This document shows positions 21,407 to 31,771 of a DNA stretch of 64,000 bases, one piece after another. Position 1 is the first letter of the stretch; the number at the start of each line of letters is the position of its first letter. Source of the stretch: Calocera cornea HHB12733 (Eukaryota; Basidiomycota; Dacrymycetes; Dacrymycetales; Dacrymycetaceae); the NCBI GenBank assembly GCA_001632435.1, contig KV423928.1, positions 124,001 through 188,000 on the forward strand, written 5' to 3'. The position numbers and the translations under genes were made by a program. The notes beneath the pieces were generated by a model. That model saw nothing but the letters and a program-made list of their open reading frames with translations. It ran no database searches and was not told the DNA's origin.

Positions 21407-22624
21407 ATGGCCGGCAAGCGGAAACGCGACTCTGCGCTCCAGGAGGTTCCCAACACCACCACGTCCATCCCTGGCAGCCCCTCCAAGCCCGGCAAAGCGT
21501 CCAGCCCTGCCAAAAAGGCTCCGACGGGCAAGGCCTCCAAAGGCAAGCTCCCGCAGAAGATCAACGACTTCACGCTCCTCCCGCTCCTCCTACCCGCAGC
21601 AGCGAACCTCCCGCCAGCGGTGCACTACCTCTACCTGCGCGCGCACGCCGGGCCGTCTTCCGCTTCTTCTGCCGCGGGCCCAGCCTCGGCCGGAGAGGAG
21701 CTGCCGAGGGGACACACGTTGTTCGTGGTGAACCTCCCGGCGGACATGGGCGAGCGCGAGCTGAGGAAGCTTGCGGGGAGGTGGGGCGTCGTGGAAAGGG
21801 TGCTGATACGGGGCGGGGAGGGAGGGGCTGAGAGCGCTGGGGGAGTGGAGGAGGACGATGTCGAAGACGAGGATATGGAAGACCCTGAAGAGGAGGAGGA
21901 GGACTTGTCGTCCGACGACCGCTCCGGCCGGGCGTGCAAGCCCCGCCGAACAAAATCAAAGGACCCGACCGTCCAAGTCACCCCGCTCCCCCCCCTGCCC
22001 CCAATGCCGCACCGCGCCGCGCTCTCAGCGCACGTCGTGTTCCTCGACGCGGCCTCTCTGCAAGCGGCGCTCCGGCCCATCTCCAGCCCGATCGCCTACG
22101 ACCGCCCGGCGTTCGGCCTGCAGCACTACATCGCCCTGCACGGTGCGCTGCGCCCGCCCCTGGAGGCCGTGCGTGCCCACGCAGACTCGTACATCGCCGC
22201 GTTCGAGCAGCGGCAAGCGGCGGGCAAGCAGACGGGCAAGTACAAGATGGGCGAGGCGGAGGTGGACCAGGACGGGTTCACCGTCGTCAGGCGCGGCGGG
22301 AAGTACGGCAAGGCCCTCGGCGGGGTGCCCGTGGCGAGCCGGGCGTTCGAGCTGGCTCACAAGCCCGGGTTTGGCCCCTCCGGCCTGCCCGGCACGGCAG
22401 CATCCACCACCGCAGCGGCGGCGCAAGCAGCCAGCGAGGAGAATCGCAAAGGGCGCGGGAGGAAGAAGAAGGCCCGCCGGGCCGCGGGCGCGGTGGAGGA
22501 CTTCTACCGGTTCCAGGTGCGGGAGAAGAAGCGGAAGGAGTTTGGCGAGCTGAGGAGCAGGTTCGAGCGGGACAAGGAGCGTGTGAGGGGGATGAGGGAG
22601 GGCGGGAGGTTCAGGCCTTATTAG
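21407..22624 (+). CDS. RRP7: Ribosomal RNA-processing protein 7 (Rrp7)
   Basis: Intronless, 405 aa from ATG 21407 (MAGKRKRDSALQEV). Rrp7 is part of the UTP-C subcomplex of the small-subunit processome, needed for 18S rRNA maturation in the nucleolus. The RRM-like domain includes HTLFVVNLPADMGERELRKL and RWGVVERVLI, interrupted by an acidic insert (DEDMEDPEEEEEDLSSDD). The C-terminal Rrp7 helix signature is intact: DFYRFQVREKKRKEFGEL...RFERDKERV...GRFRPY. Lys-rich patches at both ends fit RNA binding. The upstream ATG 21335 would add a hydrophobic, Cys-rich 24-residue leader; the downstream start fits the family better. Confidence 0.9.
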   Translation: MAGKRKRDSALQEVPNTTTSIPGSPSKPGKASSPAKKAPTGKASKGKLPQKINDFTLLPLLLPAAANLPPAVHYLYLRAHAGPSSASSAAGPASAGEELPRGHTLFVVNLPADMGERELRKLAGRWGVVERVLIRGGEGGAESAGGVEEDDVEDEDMEDPEEEEEDLSSDDRSGRACKPRRTKSKDPTVQVTPLPPLPPMPHRAALSAHVVFLDAASLQAALRPISSPIAYDRPAFGLQHYIALHGALRPPLEAVRAHADSYIAAFEQRQAAGKQTGKYKMGEAEVDQDGFTVVRRGGKYGKALGGVPVASRAFELAHKPGFGPSGLPGTAASTTAAAAQAASEENRKGRGRKKKARRAAGAVEDFYRFQVREKKRKEFGELRSRFERDKERVRGMREGGRFRPY

Positions 22625-23133
22625 GGGGAGCGGTCGTATACTGTGTGGGCTTCCAATGGCGGGTGCGACGACGGTGGGGATGACGGTCATTGCCGGCCAC
22701 GGTGGTGCCCAAGGACGGTGCCAACTTGAACAGCGGTTGCAATGACAGCCGGTCCCTGCAGCACTAGCGCAAATGACGGGTTCAAGGACGAGTGCTCATT
22801 GAATGGTATTGTCCACCGCTTGAAGTAATCATACGTCGTGATGTAGTGTCAATGCAAAGTGCCCCTGAAGAGTTCAGTGTAGTAAGAGCCTCCGCGCATA
22901 GGAAGCACGGCGGTAAGCGGGTGTCGGCTGTAGGGGGTGTGGCGGAGGGGTGGGTGGGCGTGTCCCTTGCCTCGTCCGCCGTGGGCGCTGCTCCCCTCCC
23001 GTCCATCCGCGGTGGTGTCCACAGTGCTCGGCGTGCTATATCTCGCGACGGAGGGTCGATCGCCTCGCACCGTGCAGCTCCCCCGTGCCGCCGCCCATCG
23101 CACCCCCCACGCCACCCCCCGACCCCCCCGACA
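22625..23133. promoter_or_regulatory. Promoter/5' UTR region of the Grr1-like gene
   Basis: The last 60 bp are extremely C-rich (runs of C6-C7), a pyrimidine-rich stretch typical of strong fungal transcription starts. The Grr1 frame stays open back to 22792, but that extension has no family likeness. Confidence 0.45.
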
Positions 23134-26100
23134 ATGTCCCTCCGCCCCCCGCCGTCGCCCACCCGGTCGCCCTCGCTGACCTCGCAGTCGGACGACGACG
23201 AGGAGGACATCCCCGACCTCGTCCTCCCCGCCCGCACCGCCCAGGCACCCGCCCCCTGGGACGGCGACGCCGCCTCCCTCTCCAGCGCCCTCCAGCGCAC
23301 GTCCACCCTCACCCCGGGCGTCCGGCCCCTCCCGCTCGCAAACACCCTCCCGCACGAGCTGCTCATCCACATCCTCAAGTTCGTCCCCTCCCACACCGAC
23401 CTCCACGCGAGCCTGCTCGTGAGCCGGCAGTGGTGCCAGTGCACCGTCGAGCTGCTCTGGCACAAGCCCGTCTTCACAAAGGTCTCCGCCCTCTTCAAGC
23501 TCATCTCCGTCCTCTCCCTCGCCCGCCCAGACGCCACCAGCCCGCTCACCTTCCCCTACCCAGTCTTCCTCCGCCGCCTCAACTTTGCCCTCCTCGGCCC
23601 AGACTGCACCGACTCCATCTTCGCACGCCTCTCTTTGTGCACCCGCCTCGAGCGTCTCACCCTCGCAAACTGCACCGCCCTCACCTCCCGCGCCCTCGCC
23701 ACCATCCTCCCCCAGCTCCGCCAGCTCGTCGCCCTCGACTGCACAAACGTCCACGACCTCGACGACACCGCACTCACCGCCATCGCCGCCGCCTGCACCC
23801 GCCTCCAGGGCGTAAACCTCTCCAACTGCGCAAAGCTCACAGACGACGGCATCCTCGCCCTCGCAACCCACGCCCGCCTCCTCCGCCGCGTCAAGCTCTG
23901 CGGCCTCACAGAGGTCGACGACCGCGCCTTCGCCGCCCTCGCCCTCGGCTGCCCCCTCCTGATCGAGATGGACCTCAACGGCTGCGTAGGCGTGCAGGAC
24001 AGTGCCCCGCGCGCCCTCTTCCTCCACGCGCGCCAGCTACGCGAGCTGCGCCTCGCAGGCTGCCTCCAGCTCTCCGACAACGCCTTCCCGCTCAAGCCCC
24101 TGCCCAGCCCAGCGCCCATCGGCGCGGCCTTCCAGCGCTCGCTCAACCCGGCCACGTACGCCCTCCCCCAGGGGGCGGTGTACGACCACCTGCGCATGCT
24201 GGACCTGACCTCGTGCGCCTCGCTCACCGACGACGCGCTCGACCGCATCGTCTCCAACGCCCCGCGCATCCGCAACCTCGTCCTGGCCAAATGCATCTCC
24301 CTCTCCGCGGACTGCGTCGAGCCGATCGGCCGGCTCGGCAAGCACCTGCACTACCTCCACCTGGGCCACGTCGCCCAGCTCACAGACCGCTCCATCCGCG
24401 CGCTCGCCGCCGCCTGCACGCGCCTGCGGTACATCGACCTGGCGTGCTGTGCGCTCCTGACGGACATGAGCGTGTTCGAGCTCGCGCAGCTGCCGAAACT
24501 GCGGCGCATCGGCCTCGTGCGCGTCACCAACCTGACGGACAACGCCCTCTTCGCCCTGGGCGACCGGCACCACACGCTCGAGCGCATCCACCTCAGCTAC
24601 TGCGAGGGCATCTCCGTGCAGGCCGTGCACTTTCTCCTCCAGCGCCTGACGCGCCTGACCCACCTCTCCCTCACGGGCGTCCCGGCCTTCCGCCGCCCGG
24701 AGCTGCAGCAGTTCTGCCGCTCCCCGCCAAAGGAGTTCAACGAGACCCAGCAGCGCACGTTCTGCGTCTACTCGGGCAAGGGGGTCAACGACCTGAGGAA
24801 GTACCTGGCCAGTATCGCAAGCACACCGTTTCCCTATGTGGGCACCGTGCAGGGGGAAAGCGACAGTGATCAGAGCACGACGCCGCCGCCGGACGCGGGG
24901 TTTGGCCCGGCGGGCGGTGCGCCCGGCGGTGCTGCTACTGCGGCAGGAGGTGCAGGTGCGGGAGGTGCTGGGGCAGGGACAGGCGGGATGGGCTTGGGCT
25001 TGGGCACAGGCATGGGAGGCGCGGACGTGCTGAACCAGCTCGAGGGGCTCACCCTGGGGCTCACGCTCGGCATTCCTGGCGACCAGGAGGAGGATGGCGA
25101 GGGCGACTTGGAGCTGGGCGCGGGCGCGGGCGAGGACGAGGGCGAAGAAGAGGATGGCCCTGGGGACATCGACGGCGGGCGACCGGGCACTCCGCGACGC
25201 GCATATATGCAGCTGCTGGCGCACCATCCGGGAAGGGCACTTCCGTTCCCCCCGCCCCCGCTGCCCCCCGGCCACGGGCAGGCTGGGATGCAGGGCCTGC
25301 CGATGCTGCCTAGCCCCGCCCAGCTGGGGCAGGAGGAGGCTCCCGGCGCGGGGGCGCAGTATCCGCCTGCCCCTGCGCACACTCGACCGCCGAACCAGCA
25401 CCAGCCTCAGCCACCGCAGTACCCCCCCGCGCCCGCCCTCCAGCAGCAGCAGCAGCAGCAGCAGGCGCCGCCAGCCCGGGCCCACCAGCCCCGACCACCC
25501 GCGCAGCAAGCCCAGCCCGCGCAGGCTAGACGAGGCCGCGCCGACCTGCCCCGCTACACCTTCGGCCAGACCGATCCGTCCCTGTTCGACTTCTCGTACC
25601 CTGCTGCTCCCTCGGGCGCGGGCGCGGCGCACGCCAGCACCTCCGTCGCACTCGCAGTCGCAGGAGGGGGAGGGGGAGGGGCGAGCAGCAGCCTACCGCT
25701 CGCTTACCCCGGTCCTTCTTCTGCCCTGGCCGCGCCCGGGAGGGACGGCGACCGCGACCGGAATGGGGCGTTCTTGCAGCTGCCTTCGCCCAACACCACC
25801 AGGCGCGAGGGGTACACCCCCTCGCCCGTGCTCTCCAGCGCACCGACCAGCCTCGCCCCGACCCCGCAATCGGGGAGCTTCAACCCCAGCCCGGTGCCTC
25901 CCTCCGTGTCTACCTTCCCCGCCGGGTCCTCCCTCAGCACCTCCCACGGCGTGGCCTCCGGCTCCGGCTCCGGCGCGTCGCCCCTCCTCCCACCGGGCTA
26001 CGTCGCTTCGCGCTTGGGGATGCAGCAGCCCGGCACGCCCGATCTGGACCTTGCCGAGACGGGGGAGCGGGGCGAGAATGCAGTGGAGGAGCAGGAACAG

Positions 26101-26355
26101 GAGGAGGAGGAGGAGCGGATCCTCCTCGCTGCGCCTAGCGAGGCGCTGTCCTTCCCCGCCGACGCCTCTGGCCCGGGCGCCCAGCTCTCCTTCCCTGGCG
26201 AATCGGCGTCGGCGTCGGGCTCGGGCAGCGGCGCAGGGAGCAGGAGGAGCAGTATGGGCTCGCAGAGCCTGGGCGCGAGGAGGAGGGGCCCGCTCGAGTT
26301 CCTCTTCCGCAGGGGGAGGAGCAGGGAGGGCGCCTCGGGTGCGGGGGAGGCGTGA
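23134..26355 (+). CDS. GRR1: Grr1-like SCF F-box/leucine-rich-repeat protein, intronless
   Basis: 1073 aa from ATG 23134 (MSLRPPPSPTRSPSL). The F-box at about residues 70-115 (LPHELLIHILKFVPSHTDLH...SRQWCQCTVELLW) is followed by about a dozen AMN1/Grr1-type LRRs (LERLTLANCTALTSRALATI, LQGVNLSNCAKLTDDGILAL and so on) up to about residue 550, ending FCVYSGKGVNDLRKYL. The C-terminal half is disordered: Gly/Ala-rich, acidic, with a Q8 run (25441-25464), Pro-rich segments and a basic end (RRRGPLEFLFRRGRSR). Yeast Grr1 targets G1 cyclins and glucose-sensing regulators for ubiquitination by SCF. The long disordered tail is a basidiomycete-type extension. The whole 3.2-kb ORF lacks introns, unusual for this window. 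Confidence 0.88.
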   Translation: MSLRPPPSPTRSPSLTSQSDDDEEDIPDLVLPARTAQAPAPWDGDAASLSSALQRTSTLTPGVRPLPLANTLPHELLIHILKFVPSHTDLHASLLVSRQWCQCTVELLWHKPVFTKVSALFKLISVLSLARPDATSPLTFPYPVFLRRLNFALLGPDCTDSIFARLSLCTRLERLTLANCTALTSRALATILPQLRQLVALDCTNVHDLDDTALTAIAAACTRLQGVNLSNCAKLTDDGILALATHARLLRRVKLCGLTEVDDRAFAALALGCPLLIEMDLNGCVGVQDSAPRALFLHARQLRELRLAGCLQLSDNAFPLKPLPSPAPIGAAFQRSLNPATYALPQGAVYDHLRMLDLTSCASLTDDALDRIVSNAPRIRNLVLAKCISLSADCVEPIGRLGKHLHYLHLGHVAQLTDRSIRALAAACTRLRYIDLACCALLTDMSVFELAQLPKLRRIGLVRVTNLTDNALFALGDRHHTLERIHLSYCEGISVQAVHFLLQRLTRLTHLSLTGVPAFRRPELQQFCRSPPKEFNETQQRTFCVYSGKGVNDLRKYLASIASTPFPYVGTVQGESDSDQSTTPPPDAGFGPAGGAPGGAATAAGGAGAGGAGAGTGGMGLGLGTGMGGADVLNQLEGLTLGLTLGIPGDQEEDGEGDLELGAGAGEDEGEEEDGPGDIDGGRPGTPRRAYMQLLAHHPGRALPFPPPPLPPGHGQAGMQGLPMLPSPAQLGQEEAPGAGAQYPPAPAHTRPPNQHQPQPPQYPPAPALQQQQQQQQAPPARAHQPRPPAQQAQPAQARRGRADLPRYTFGQTDPSLFDFSYPAAPSGAGAAHASTSVALAVAGGGGGGASSSLPLAYPGPSSALAAPGRDGDRDRNGAFLQLPSPNTTRREGYTPSPVLSSAPTSLAPTPQSGSFNPSPVPPSVSTFPAGSSLSTSHGVASGSGSGASPLLPPGYVASRLGMQQPGTPDLDLAETGERGENAVEEQEQEEEEERILLAAPSEALSFPADASGPGAQLSFPGESASASGSGSGAGSRRSSMGSQSLGARRRGPLEFLFRRGRSREGASGAGEA

Positions 26356-26893
26356 GATCGATCATTCATCCATCCATTGCCCGTGCCATGCCATTGCATA
26401 TCACCCGCTACGTTGCGTGCGCTTCACTCGACTCACTCTCGATAGAGTATAAGGTATTTCTATATTTCCCCTCTCCTCGTTTCCGTTTGTTTTCGCGTTG
26501 CTGCGGTACACCCCACCCTATGCGTGCAGGGCCATGATACGATACCCTCCCTTTGACCTCATTCCCCACCGTCCCACATCCATGTTTGTACATAATAGCA
26601 CGCTCAATAGGCACTCAATCGAACCTTCTGGGATCCATCTTCCCCACACCCCCCCAAGGACATGGTCCGGCACAATGAGGTCATAAGCATGGCATTGATG
26701 TATCGCAGATCCACGGTACGAAGCCAGAACCCAGAAAGGAAAAGAAAACGGATATCGTATCAGCTCCCAATCAGCCGTCCCACCGACGCCTGTTGGTCTA
26801 AGCGTGCGAAGCCCTTGTGTTGCATTACGATCCGCTCTCCTCCCGTCCGATTCCAATGTGCGCACGTATCACCGCGACGGCTATGCCGAGCGC
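26356..26893. other. Convergent intergenic region, Grr1 / RPL10A
   Basis: Lies between the 3' ends of two convergent genes and should contain both 3' UTRs. No gene seen. Confidence 0.45.
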
Positions 26894-27709
26894 TTAGTAC
26901 AGGCGGATGGGGTGGCCCATCGTCGTCTTCAGGTTGAGCGACTTGACATTCTGCCAGTTCTTCTTGAGCAGGGAGACGAGGAAATTGATACCTGCGGAGG
27001 GTCAGTATGTATGGAAGACATTGATGAGGAAGACGTACTAAGCATCACGTTGCCGAGCACCTGGTCCTCGGTCATCTCGACGTGGCCGACGGCGACACCG
27101 AGGCAGAGCACCTTCTTGAGCTGGAACTTGATGGTCGAGCGCACCTCCGTGCACTTGCCAGCAAGGTCCTCAGCGTGCGCGATGGGCGTGGGGAACTTGC
27201 CGGCCTTGGAGAGACCGGGCCCGAGCAGACGCGGGATCTGCTTGATGAGCGTCTCGGACGACAGGAAGGCGTCGTACTTCTTGGCAAGCTTCTTCACGAG
27301 CTTCTTGTTCTTGTTGAGCCTAGCACCGTCGTCAGCATACACATCAGGCGAAGGATGGCGTGCACACGCACTTCTTCAAGTCATCAACACTCATGTACTC
27401 GAGCTCGATCTGCTTCGCACGATCGATGTCGGCCGCATCGGCGAGAATGCAGATGCTCATGCGCGGGCGGGGGACGTTGGGCAGCTTGACAGTGCCCGAG
27501 AACCGCTTGTCACGCTGGGTGTCGTAGTTCTTGAGCCCAATCTGCAGCTCGATCGTCTCGACAAACTTGCGCTTCTTCTCGCCGTTGGCCTCCGCAAGGA
27601 GGTCACGGACGCTGCCTCGCACGCTTGGCACTGAGAGCTTGGAGCTGATGGACGGTAACGGTCAGCTTCGAGTGCTTGGGGTTGATAGAGAAATCATAAC
27701 AGACCTCAT
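26894..27709 (-). CDS. 60S ribosomal protein uL1 (RPL10A/RPL1)
   Basis: Four exons: 27705-27709 (only ATGAG), 27372-27644, 27039-27319 and 26894-26991, giving 218 aa, the usual length. The sequence reads [18 protein letters not shown]..., with the uL1 blocks [60 protein letters not shown] and the C-terminus [11 protein letters not shown]. uL1 forms the L1 stalk at the E site and contacts deacylated tRNA. The 5-nt first coding exon is set by the frame and by the gtctgt...ccatcag intron (60 nt); it leaves the start codon alone in exon 1, as in many fungal ribosomal protein genes. Confidence 0.96.
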
Positions 27710-28200
27710 GCTGATATTTTAGATAGGGAGAGGGTGGGTAACGGTGGTGGACGGTGGACGGTGAACTGGCCGCGCAATGTGGAGGACCTGATCCTGAGCC
27801 TGGTCCTGTACAGTTTTAAATTTCGGAAGCGACACGGTTTCTCCGAGCTGCCTACACTGCCACAAGCGCCCAGCACGAGTAGAGATAGATCTTCTCGAAA
27901 TGACGACTCGGATTCTGAGATGCGCGAAGCAAGTGATTAATTGATCAACGAAGGATCAACGCATCGCACAATACAGACAACGAAGAATATGCGAAAACAA
28001 TATACATTGGTGTGGAGTCAGAGACGAGCACGGACGATCCGAAGTCGGCCTCTCGCTCCAGCTTTTCTGTCACTTTCGGTACTAGTTGTAACTCCACCGT
28101 TACTTAACAAATCCGGCAAGGTGTCGTACGGCTGGCTGGGCTGTTTGCTGTCTGGCGGAAATCTTTGTTCAGTTGAGTTTATTTGCGAGCGATGTGTGGC
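27710..28200. other. Intergenic region between RPL10A and CaaX-family copy 1
   Basis: Contains the ribosomal protein gene promoter. No gene seen. Confidence 0.4.
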
Positions 28201-28735
28201 TTACAAGAAGGTGCAGTATCCAGTTGCACCCAGCCAGCCCAGCTGTCCATTGATCAGCTCAAGCGTTGCGATGTAACCGCCGGAAGGGAGGGTACTGTTA
28301 AACGAGATGACGCAAGTGAAAGGATGCGATGTACTGGCACCGTTCGCGATCTTGAAGGCTACCAGTCGATTGTCGAGGTCGGTGAAGTTCCGGGTCTCGT
28401 CAACGAATAATAACCCAGTGTTCGCCAAATTTGGTGTCTCATCGCCTATTGCCAGCGGAATGATGGTGTAATGGGGCCCTGCCGAAGTCGAAACTTGGAT
28501 AACAAGGGCCCCGACCACGCCAACGCCCATGATTTTCAAAGATTCGAATGCAACATACGTGGTGTACCCTGCGCATTTCTGCCGTATGTGGGCTAGGTGC
28601 GCTTTCAGGATCTATGCCAGGTCAGCCCAACACTATCTCCAAATCGGGAATATTCTGTACCTCGTCGTGCTCGGAAGAATTCCCTAGGTATCTAGGAGAC
28701 CTAATATTATCCACTGGAGGTGCAACTGGTGGCAT
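28201..28735 (-). CDS. CaaX-box small protein, family copy 1
   Basis: Two exons (28661-28735, 28201-28611; 49-nt phase-0 intron gtacag...gcatag), 161 aa. Exon 1 is Pro-rich (MPPVAPPVDNIRSP...EHDE). Exon 2 begins ILKAHLAHIRQKCAGYTTYV and continues with the family core VGVVGALVIQV, GDETPNLANTGLLF, LDNRLVAFKIANG, TCVISF and IATLELINGQLGWLGATG, ending CTFL. No signal peptide or TM helix is seen. The last four residues form a CaaX box with Leu at the end, predicted for geranylgeranylation by GGTase-I. The family is not recognised; the alternating hydrophobic pattern suggests a beta-sandwich. See copies 2-5. Confidence 0.8.
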
Positions 28736-29720
28736 GGTAAGCTGTAATGTGATTATGAGTGCTTGATGAGCGGCGAATGGTGATTCTCTTCGTGTGCCGC
28801 GGCCGGCACTGCCCTGTATGGGGTCCACGTCAACGGCCCATCCTCCATGGTTACGGACCGCGCAGAGACTTCAAAACATTTCAGGGGACAGCAAATGCTT
28901 GGTTCCCTCCCCGACGCTTCATGCCGCTCAGTATGGTCTAACGCCAAGCTGCGACCTTCCCTGTTCTGCATGGAAATGGAATGTTCTACGAAGAACATCG
29001 ATCGGCATGCAGAGGCACATTTGCTCAACGCCCCATCTGTACGCCGGTGAGAACCGGCACAAACTGCTGGACCTGATGATCAGGTACTCAAGCGCCCTTC
29101 CTCGCTCCGTCTTCGCTTGAAAGGCGAGCAGGGCCGGTTACCGGAGACGACTATAGCCTTCGACTCTTGCTGTCCATCTCGAAGTCTGATATATAATGTC
29201 ACTGGTTCTAAGGTCAACACGCCAGATACCAGTATTGCTGCTCGTTAGGACGCAGGTCGCGATTAGCGACCGCTGCACGAATGCTGCTCGACGATGGACC
29301 AATGGCCCAACCGTCAGTCCCAGACATCGGGCCGGTCAACCTGAGGACCGGCACTTTGTAGTGCCGGTCCAAGCGCGGAGCTAGGCGCAGGCAGTGTCGG
29401 ATGAGCCCGCATTATGAGGATCGGGCTGGGAGGGGGATATGGGGTTCATCCGAAAGCCGTTCAAATGCTCGAGACATCCCATTGGGCAACGTTCGCCCGT
29501 TGACGATCGGCATTTGGACCAGCCGGGCGAGTATGCGGAAGCAATCAGGAGTGTCTTTCTTTTACGGTTTGCCTGCACCACCATGATACAAGGACGTACA
29601 CGATCTCTTGCAATGAACGGTCTTATACAATAATACGCGTGAACCGGTACGACAGACGCTCGTTAAGTACTTAATCGAGAACTCAGCAACGGCACATCAA
29701 TAACGGTGAGTGATGTGTAC
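28736..29720. other. Intergenic region, CaaX copies 1 and 2
   Basis: No gene recognised. Holds the promoter of copy 1 and, at 29345-29370, a short inverted repeat. Confidence 0.4.
29345..29370. repeat. 11-bp inverted repeat with 4-nt loop
   Basis: Arms ggaccggcact and agtgccggtcc flank ttgt. It could form a small hairpin. It lies between CaaX copies 1 and 2. Confidence 0.7.
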
Positions 29721-30290
29721 TCACAAGAAGGTGCAGACGCCTGATTGACCAATCCACGAAGCTTGCCCATTGACAATCTCAATCGTTCCGACGAGGTCTT
29801 CAGGGGTTCGCGTCTTAGCCTTGCTCCCGAGCACCCAAAGCCCGATTACGAGAGGAGCGCCGAACGTGTGGAAGTGGAACTCGAACTCTACGGGCATTCC
29901 TTCAATCTCCATCCATTCATGCGTTGTAGACCAGGCACTGCCGAATACGAGTCCACGGGTCTTGATGTTCTTCACTTCATCCCCGCCCTTGAGATACAGC
30001 ACTGCATGCAGAGGGCGGGTAGGATGGGAATCCACATCTAGGCCGATCACGCTGAACGAGGGCTTCCCGGTGCTTGGCTGGTGGCTGAGCCAGCCTGTTA
30101 CAGGGAAAGGTATAATGCTGGCGATGACTCAATCCCGCGAGTCTCGACGCTATGAGAAAACGTACGGAGGGGACTTCAGGAGAGACTTCTGTATGGCGGT
30201 CAATACTGCATGATTTCAGTCGGTTCCGTGAAAGGTATTTACTACGAGGTCAGTGACTTGCGGCTGCGCTGGTGGAGGTGCTGCGGCCAT
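29721..30290 (-). pseudogene. CaaX-box family copy 2, probable pseudogene
   Basis: The 3' half is intact and diagnostic: VIGLDVDSHPTRPLHAVLYL, GGDEVKNIKTRGLVFG, LVGTIEIVNGQASWIGQSG and CTFL. Exon 1 (MAAAPPPAQPQVTDLVVNTF then HGTD) also resembles the others, but where siblings have a GT donor right after the HD-x triplet, this copy reads GACTGAAAT, so the donor is lost. Exon 2 after the likely acceptor (ccatacag) starts KSLLKSPP like its siblings (SLKEHL) but then meets in-frame TAG and TGA about 12 and 19 codons in. A new splice pattern could rescue it, for example gtacgt...ttgag, but that intron (38 nt) breaks the frame. A TATA-like ctatatatt lies upstream near 30370. Confidence 0.6.
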
Positions 30291-31254
30291 GCTGGAGATG
30301 TCGTCTGAAAGTGAAGTGAATAGCGACTTGGAGGTGTTGTGAGGCATCGATATCTTGCTGAGCTGTCGAATATATAGGTGCCCCCCCGCCCACCGGGGGC
30401 ACAGCCCATGAAGAAGGAGCAGTCGATAAGAGCAAGGACAAACGCGATCGAACTCGCATACTCCGCGGGGATCCGTTGAGGATAGGCTGCCGGAGCATAC
30501 GAGGCACGAGTTCCGAGGAGCTGGACGCTCCAGAACAAGCGCCACAGCGGGCGCTTCATCCAGTCCATTGCGGTTGATGTACTGGAAAGAGATTGCTCCA
30601 CAGTGCTCCTGTATGACCCGTGATTGATGGCTGATCGGCACGCAAAGCACCGGCTCTTCCGGTGACAAGCAAGCATATGACCATCGCTTGGTTCACTCGG
30701 GGGACAGATTGAAGGATTGGTCCATGCGCAGAACTGTTCTTGTACAGAACATTGTAGCTACGCCTGCGAACAGGTTAGAATGTCACCTGCCTCATAGTTC
30801 GCCAGGGTCTAAGGGTGTTGGACACAGGGATTAGGAGAATGGAACGAATAGAACCAATTGACCTCTTTGTCCTACGCCTCTCCTTGGGACCTTTTCCGCA
30901 GCATCGACCTATGAAGTCGGCCTTGAATCCATCGTTGTGCCATCGAAATCAGCGGAAGATCCATCCTCATAACCTACGTTCGGCGTGTGCATCGTATGCG
31001 TGCCGGTAGTTCTCGAGGTTGACTGTTCTCCTCTTCCTTCGATGGCGAACGACCGGATGATGAGGTTTCAGGCACACCATGTCAAGGTTCGGAATGTGCA
31101 AGGTCCGGGGCTGACGGCGGAACCCTCCGAATGCCGATCTCCTGCGGAACACTATTCTTCTCAACAGAGGCATATAAAGGCGCGTCGCATGCAATACGAG
31201 TGACCATCCACCTACCAGCCTACACAACCCGCACCACTTGCCAAACATTGAGAA
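30291..31254. promoter_or_regulatory. Divergent upstream region, CaaX copies 2 and 3
   Basis: Head-to-head spacer. A TATA box (catataaagg, 31170-31180) lies about 80 bp before the copy 3 start, and ctatatatt lies about 80 bp before the copy 2 start on the other strand. No gene seen. Confidence 0.5.
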
Positions 31255-31771
31255 ATGTCCGCAGCTGCACCCCCGTCCGCACCCTCCGCGCCGAAGGATG
31301 TACGAGAGCATGACGAGGTAAGCCGTGGCGTGCTGACCTGTGGAAGAAGTCAGCTCACCGATGTCAAAACAGCTCATTAAGGCGCACCTCACGACAACGC
31401 GGACCGCGTCTGGCAAGGTCTTCACAACCAATGCCACGTTCACCTGGATGGACTTCGACAGGCCCACATTCGGTCTCCTCAGCTTGCAGATCCTCGATAC
31501 CGGCTTCGAAACGGACTATTACACCCTATTGCCCATCTTGGAGGGCGGAGATCTCGTGAAGGACGTGAAGAATACCGGCTTCCAGTGGGCGATGGATGTC
31601 GACTGGCACATGCTCGAGAACACCGTCGTCACGTGGAGGATCTCTCTGCTTGAGAACAAGCTCGTCTACTTGAGCTTCTACATGCCCAACAACGATCTGA
31701 TTGCCGTTGTCATGTTCACCAACGCACAGATCACCTGGATCGGTGCCCATGGCTCATGCACTTTCTTGTGA
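31255..31771 (+). CDS. CaaX-box small protein, family copy 3
   Basis: Two exons (31255-31317, 31373-31771; 55-nt phase-0 intron gtaagc...aaacag), 153 aa. Exon 1 reads MSAAAPPSAPSAPKDVREHD then E. Exon 2 starts LIKAHLTTTRTASGKVFTTN. It is the most diverged intact member: GGDLVKDVKNTGFQW replaces GDExSxIKNTGLxF, and the conserved end reads MFTNAQITWIGAHGSCTFL. The CaaX box CTFL is kept. The acceptor was chosen because only it continues the exon 1 frame and matches the sibling start x-[LI]-K-x-H-L. No signal peptide is seen, so the protein is likely cytosolic and membrane-anchored through a prenyl group. Confidence 0.8.

Noticed and set aside
22849..24027. Long minus-strand ORF (392 codons, Glu/Gly-rich) opposite Grr1
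   Set aside because: Antisense shadow of a GC3-biased gene; composition only, no domain. The same applies to the 531-codon minus-strand ORF at 24037-25632 and the 639-codon plus-frame ORF at 22950-24869.
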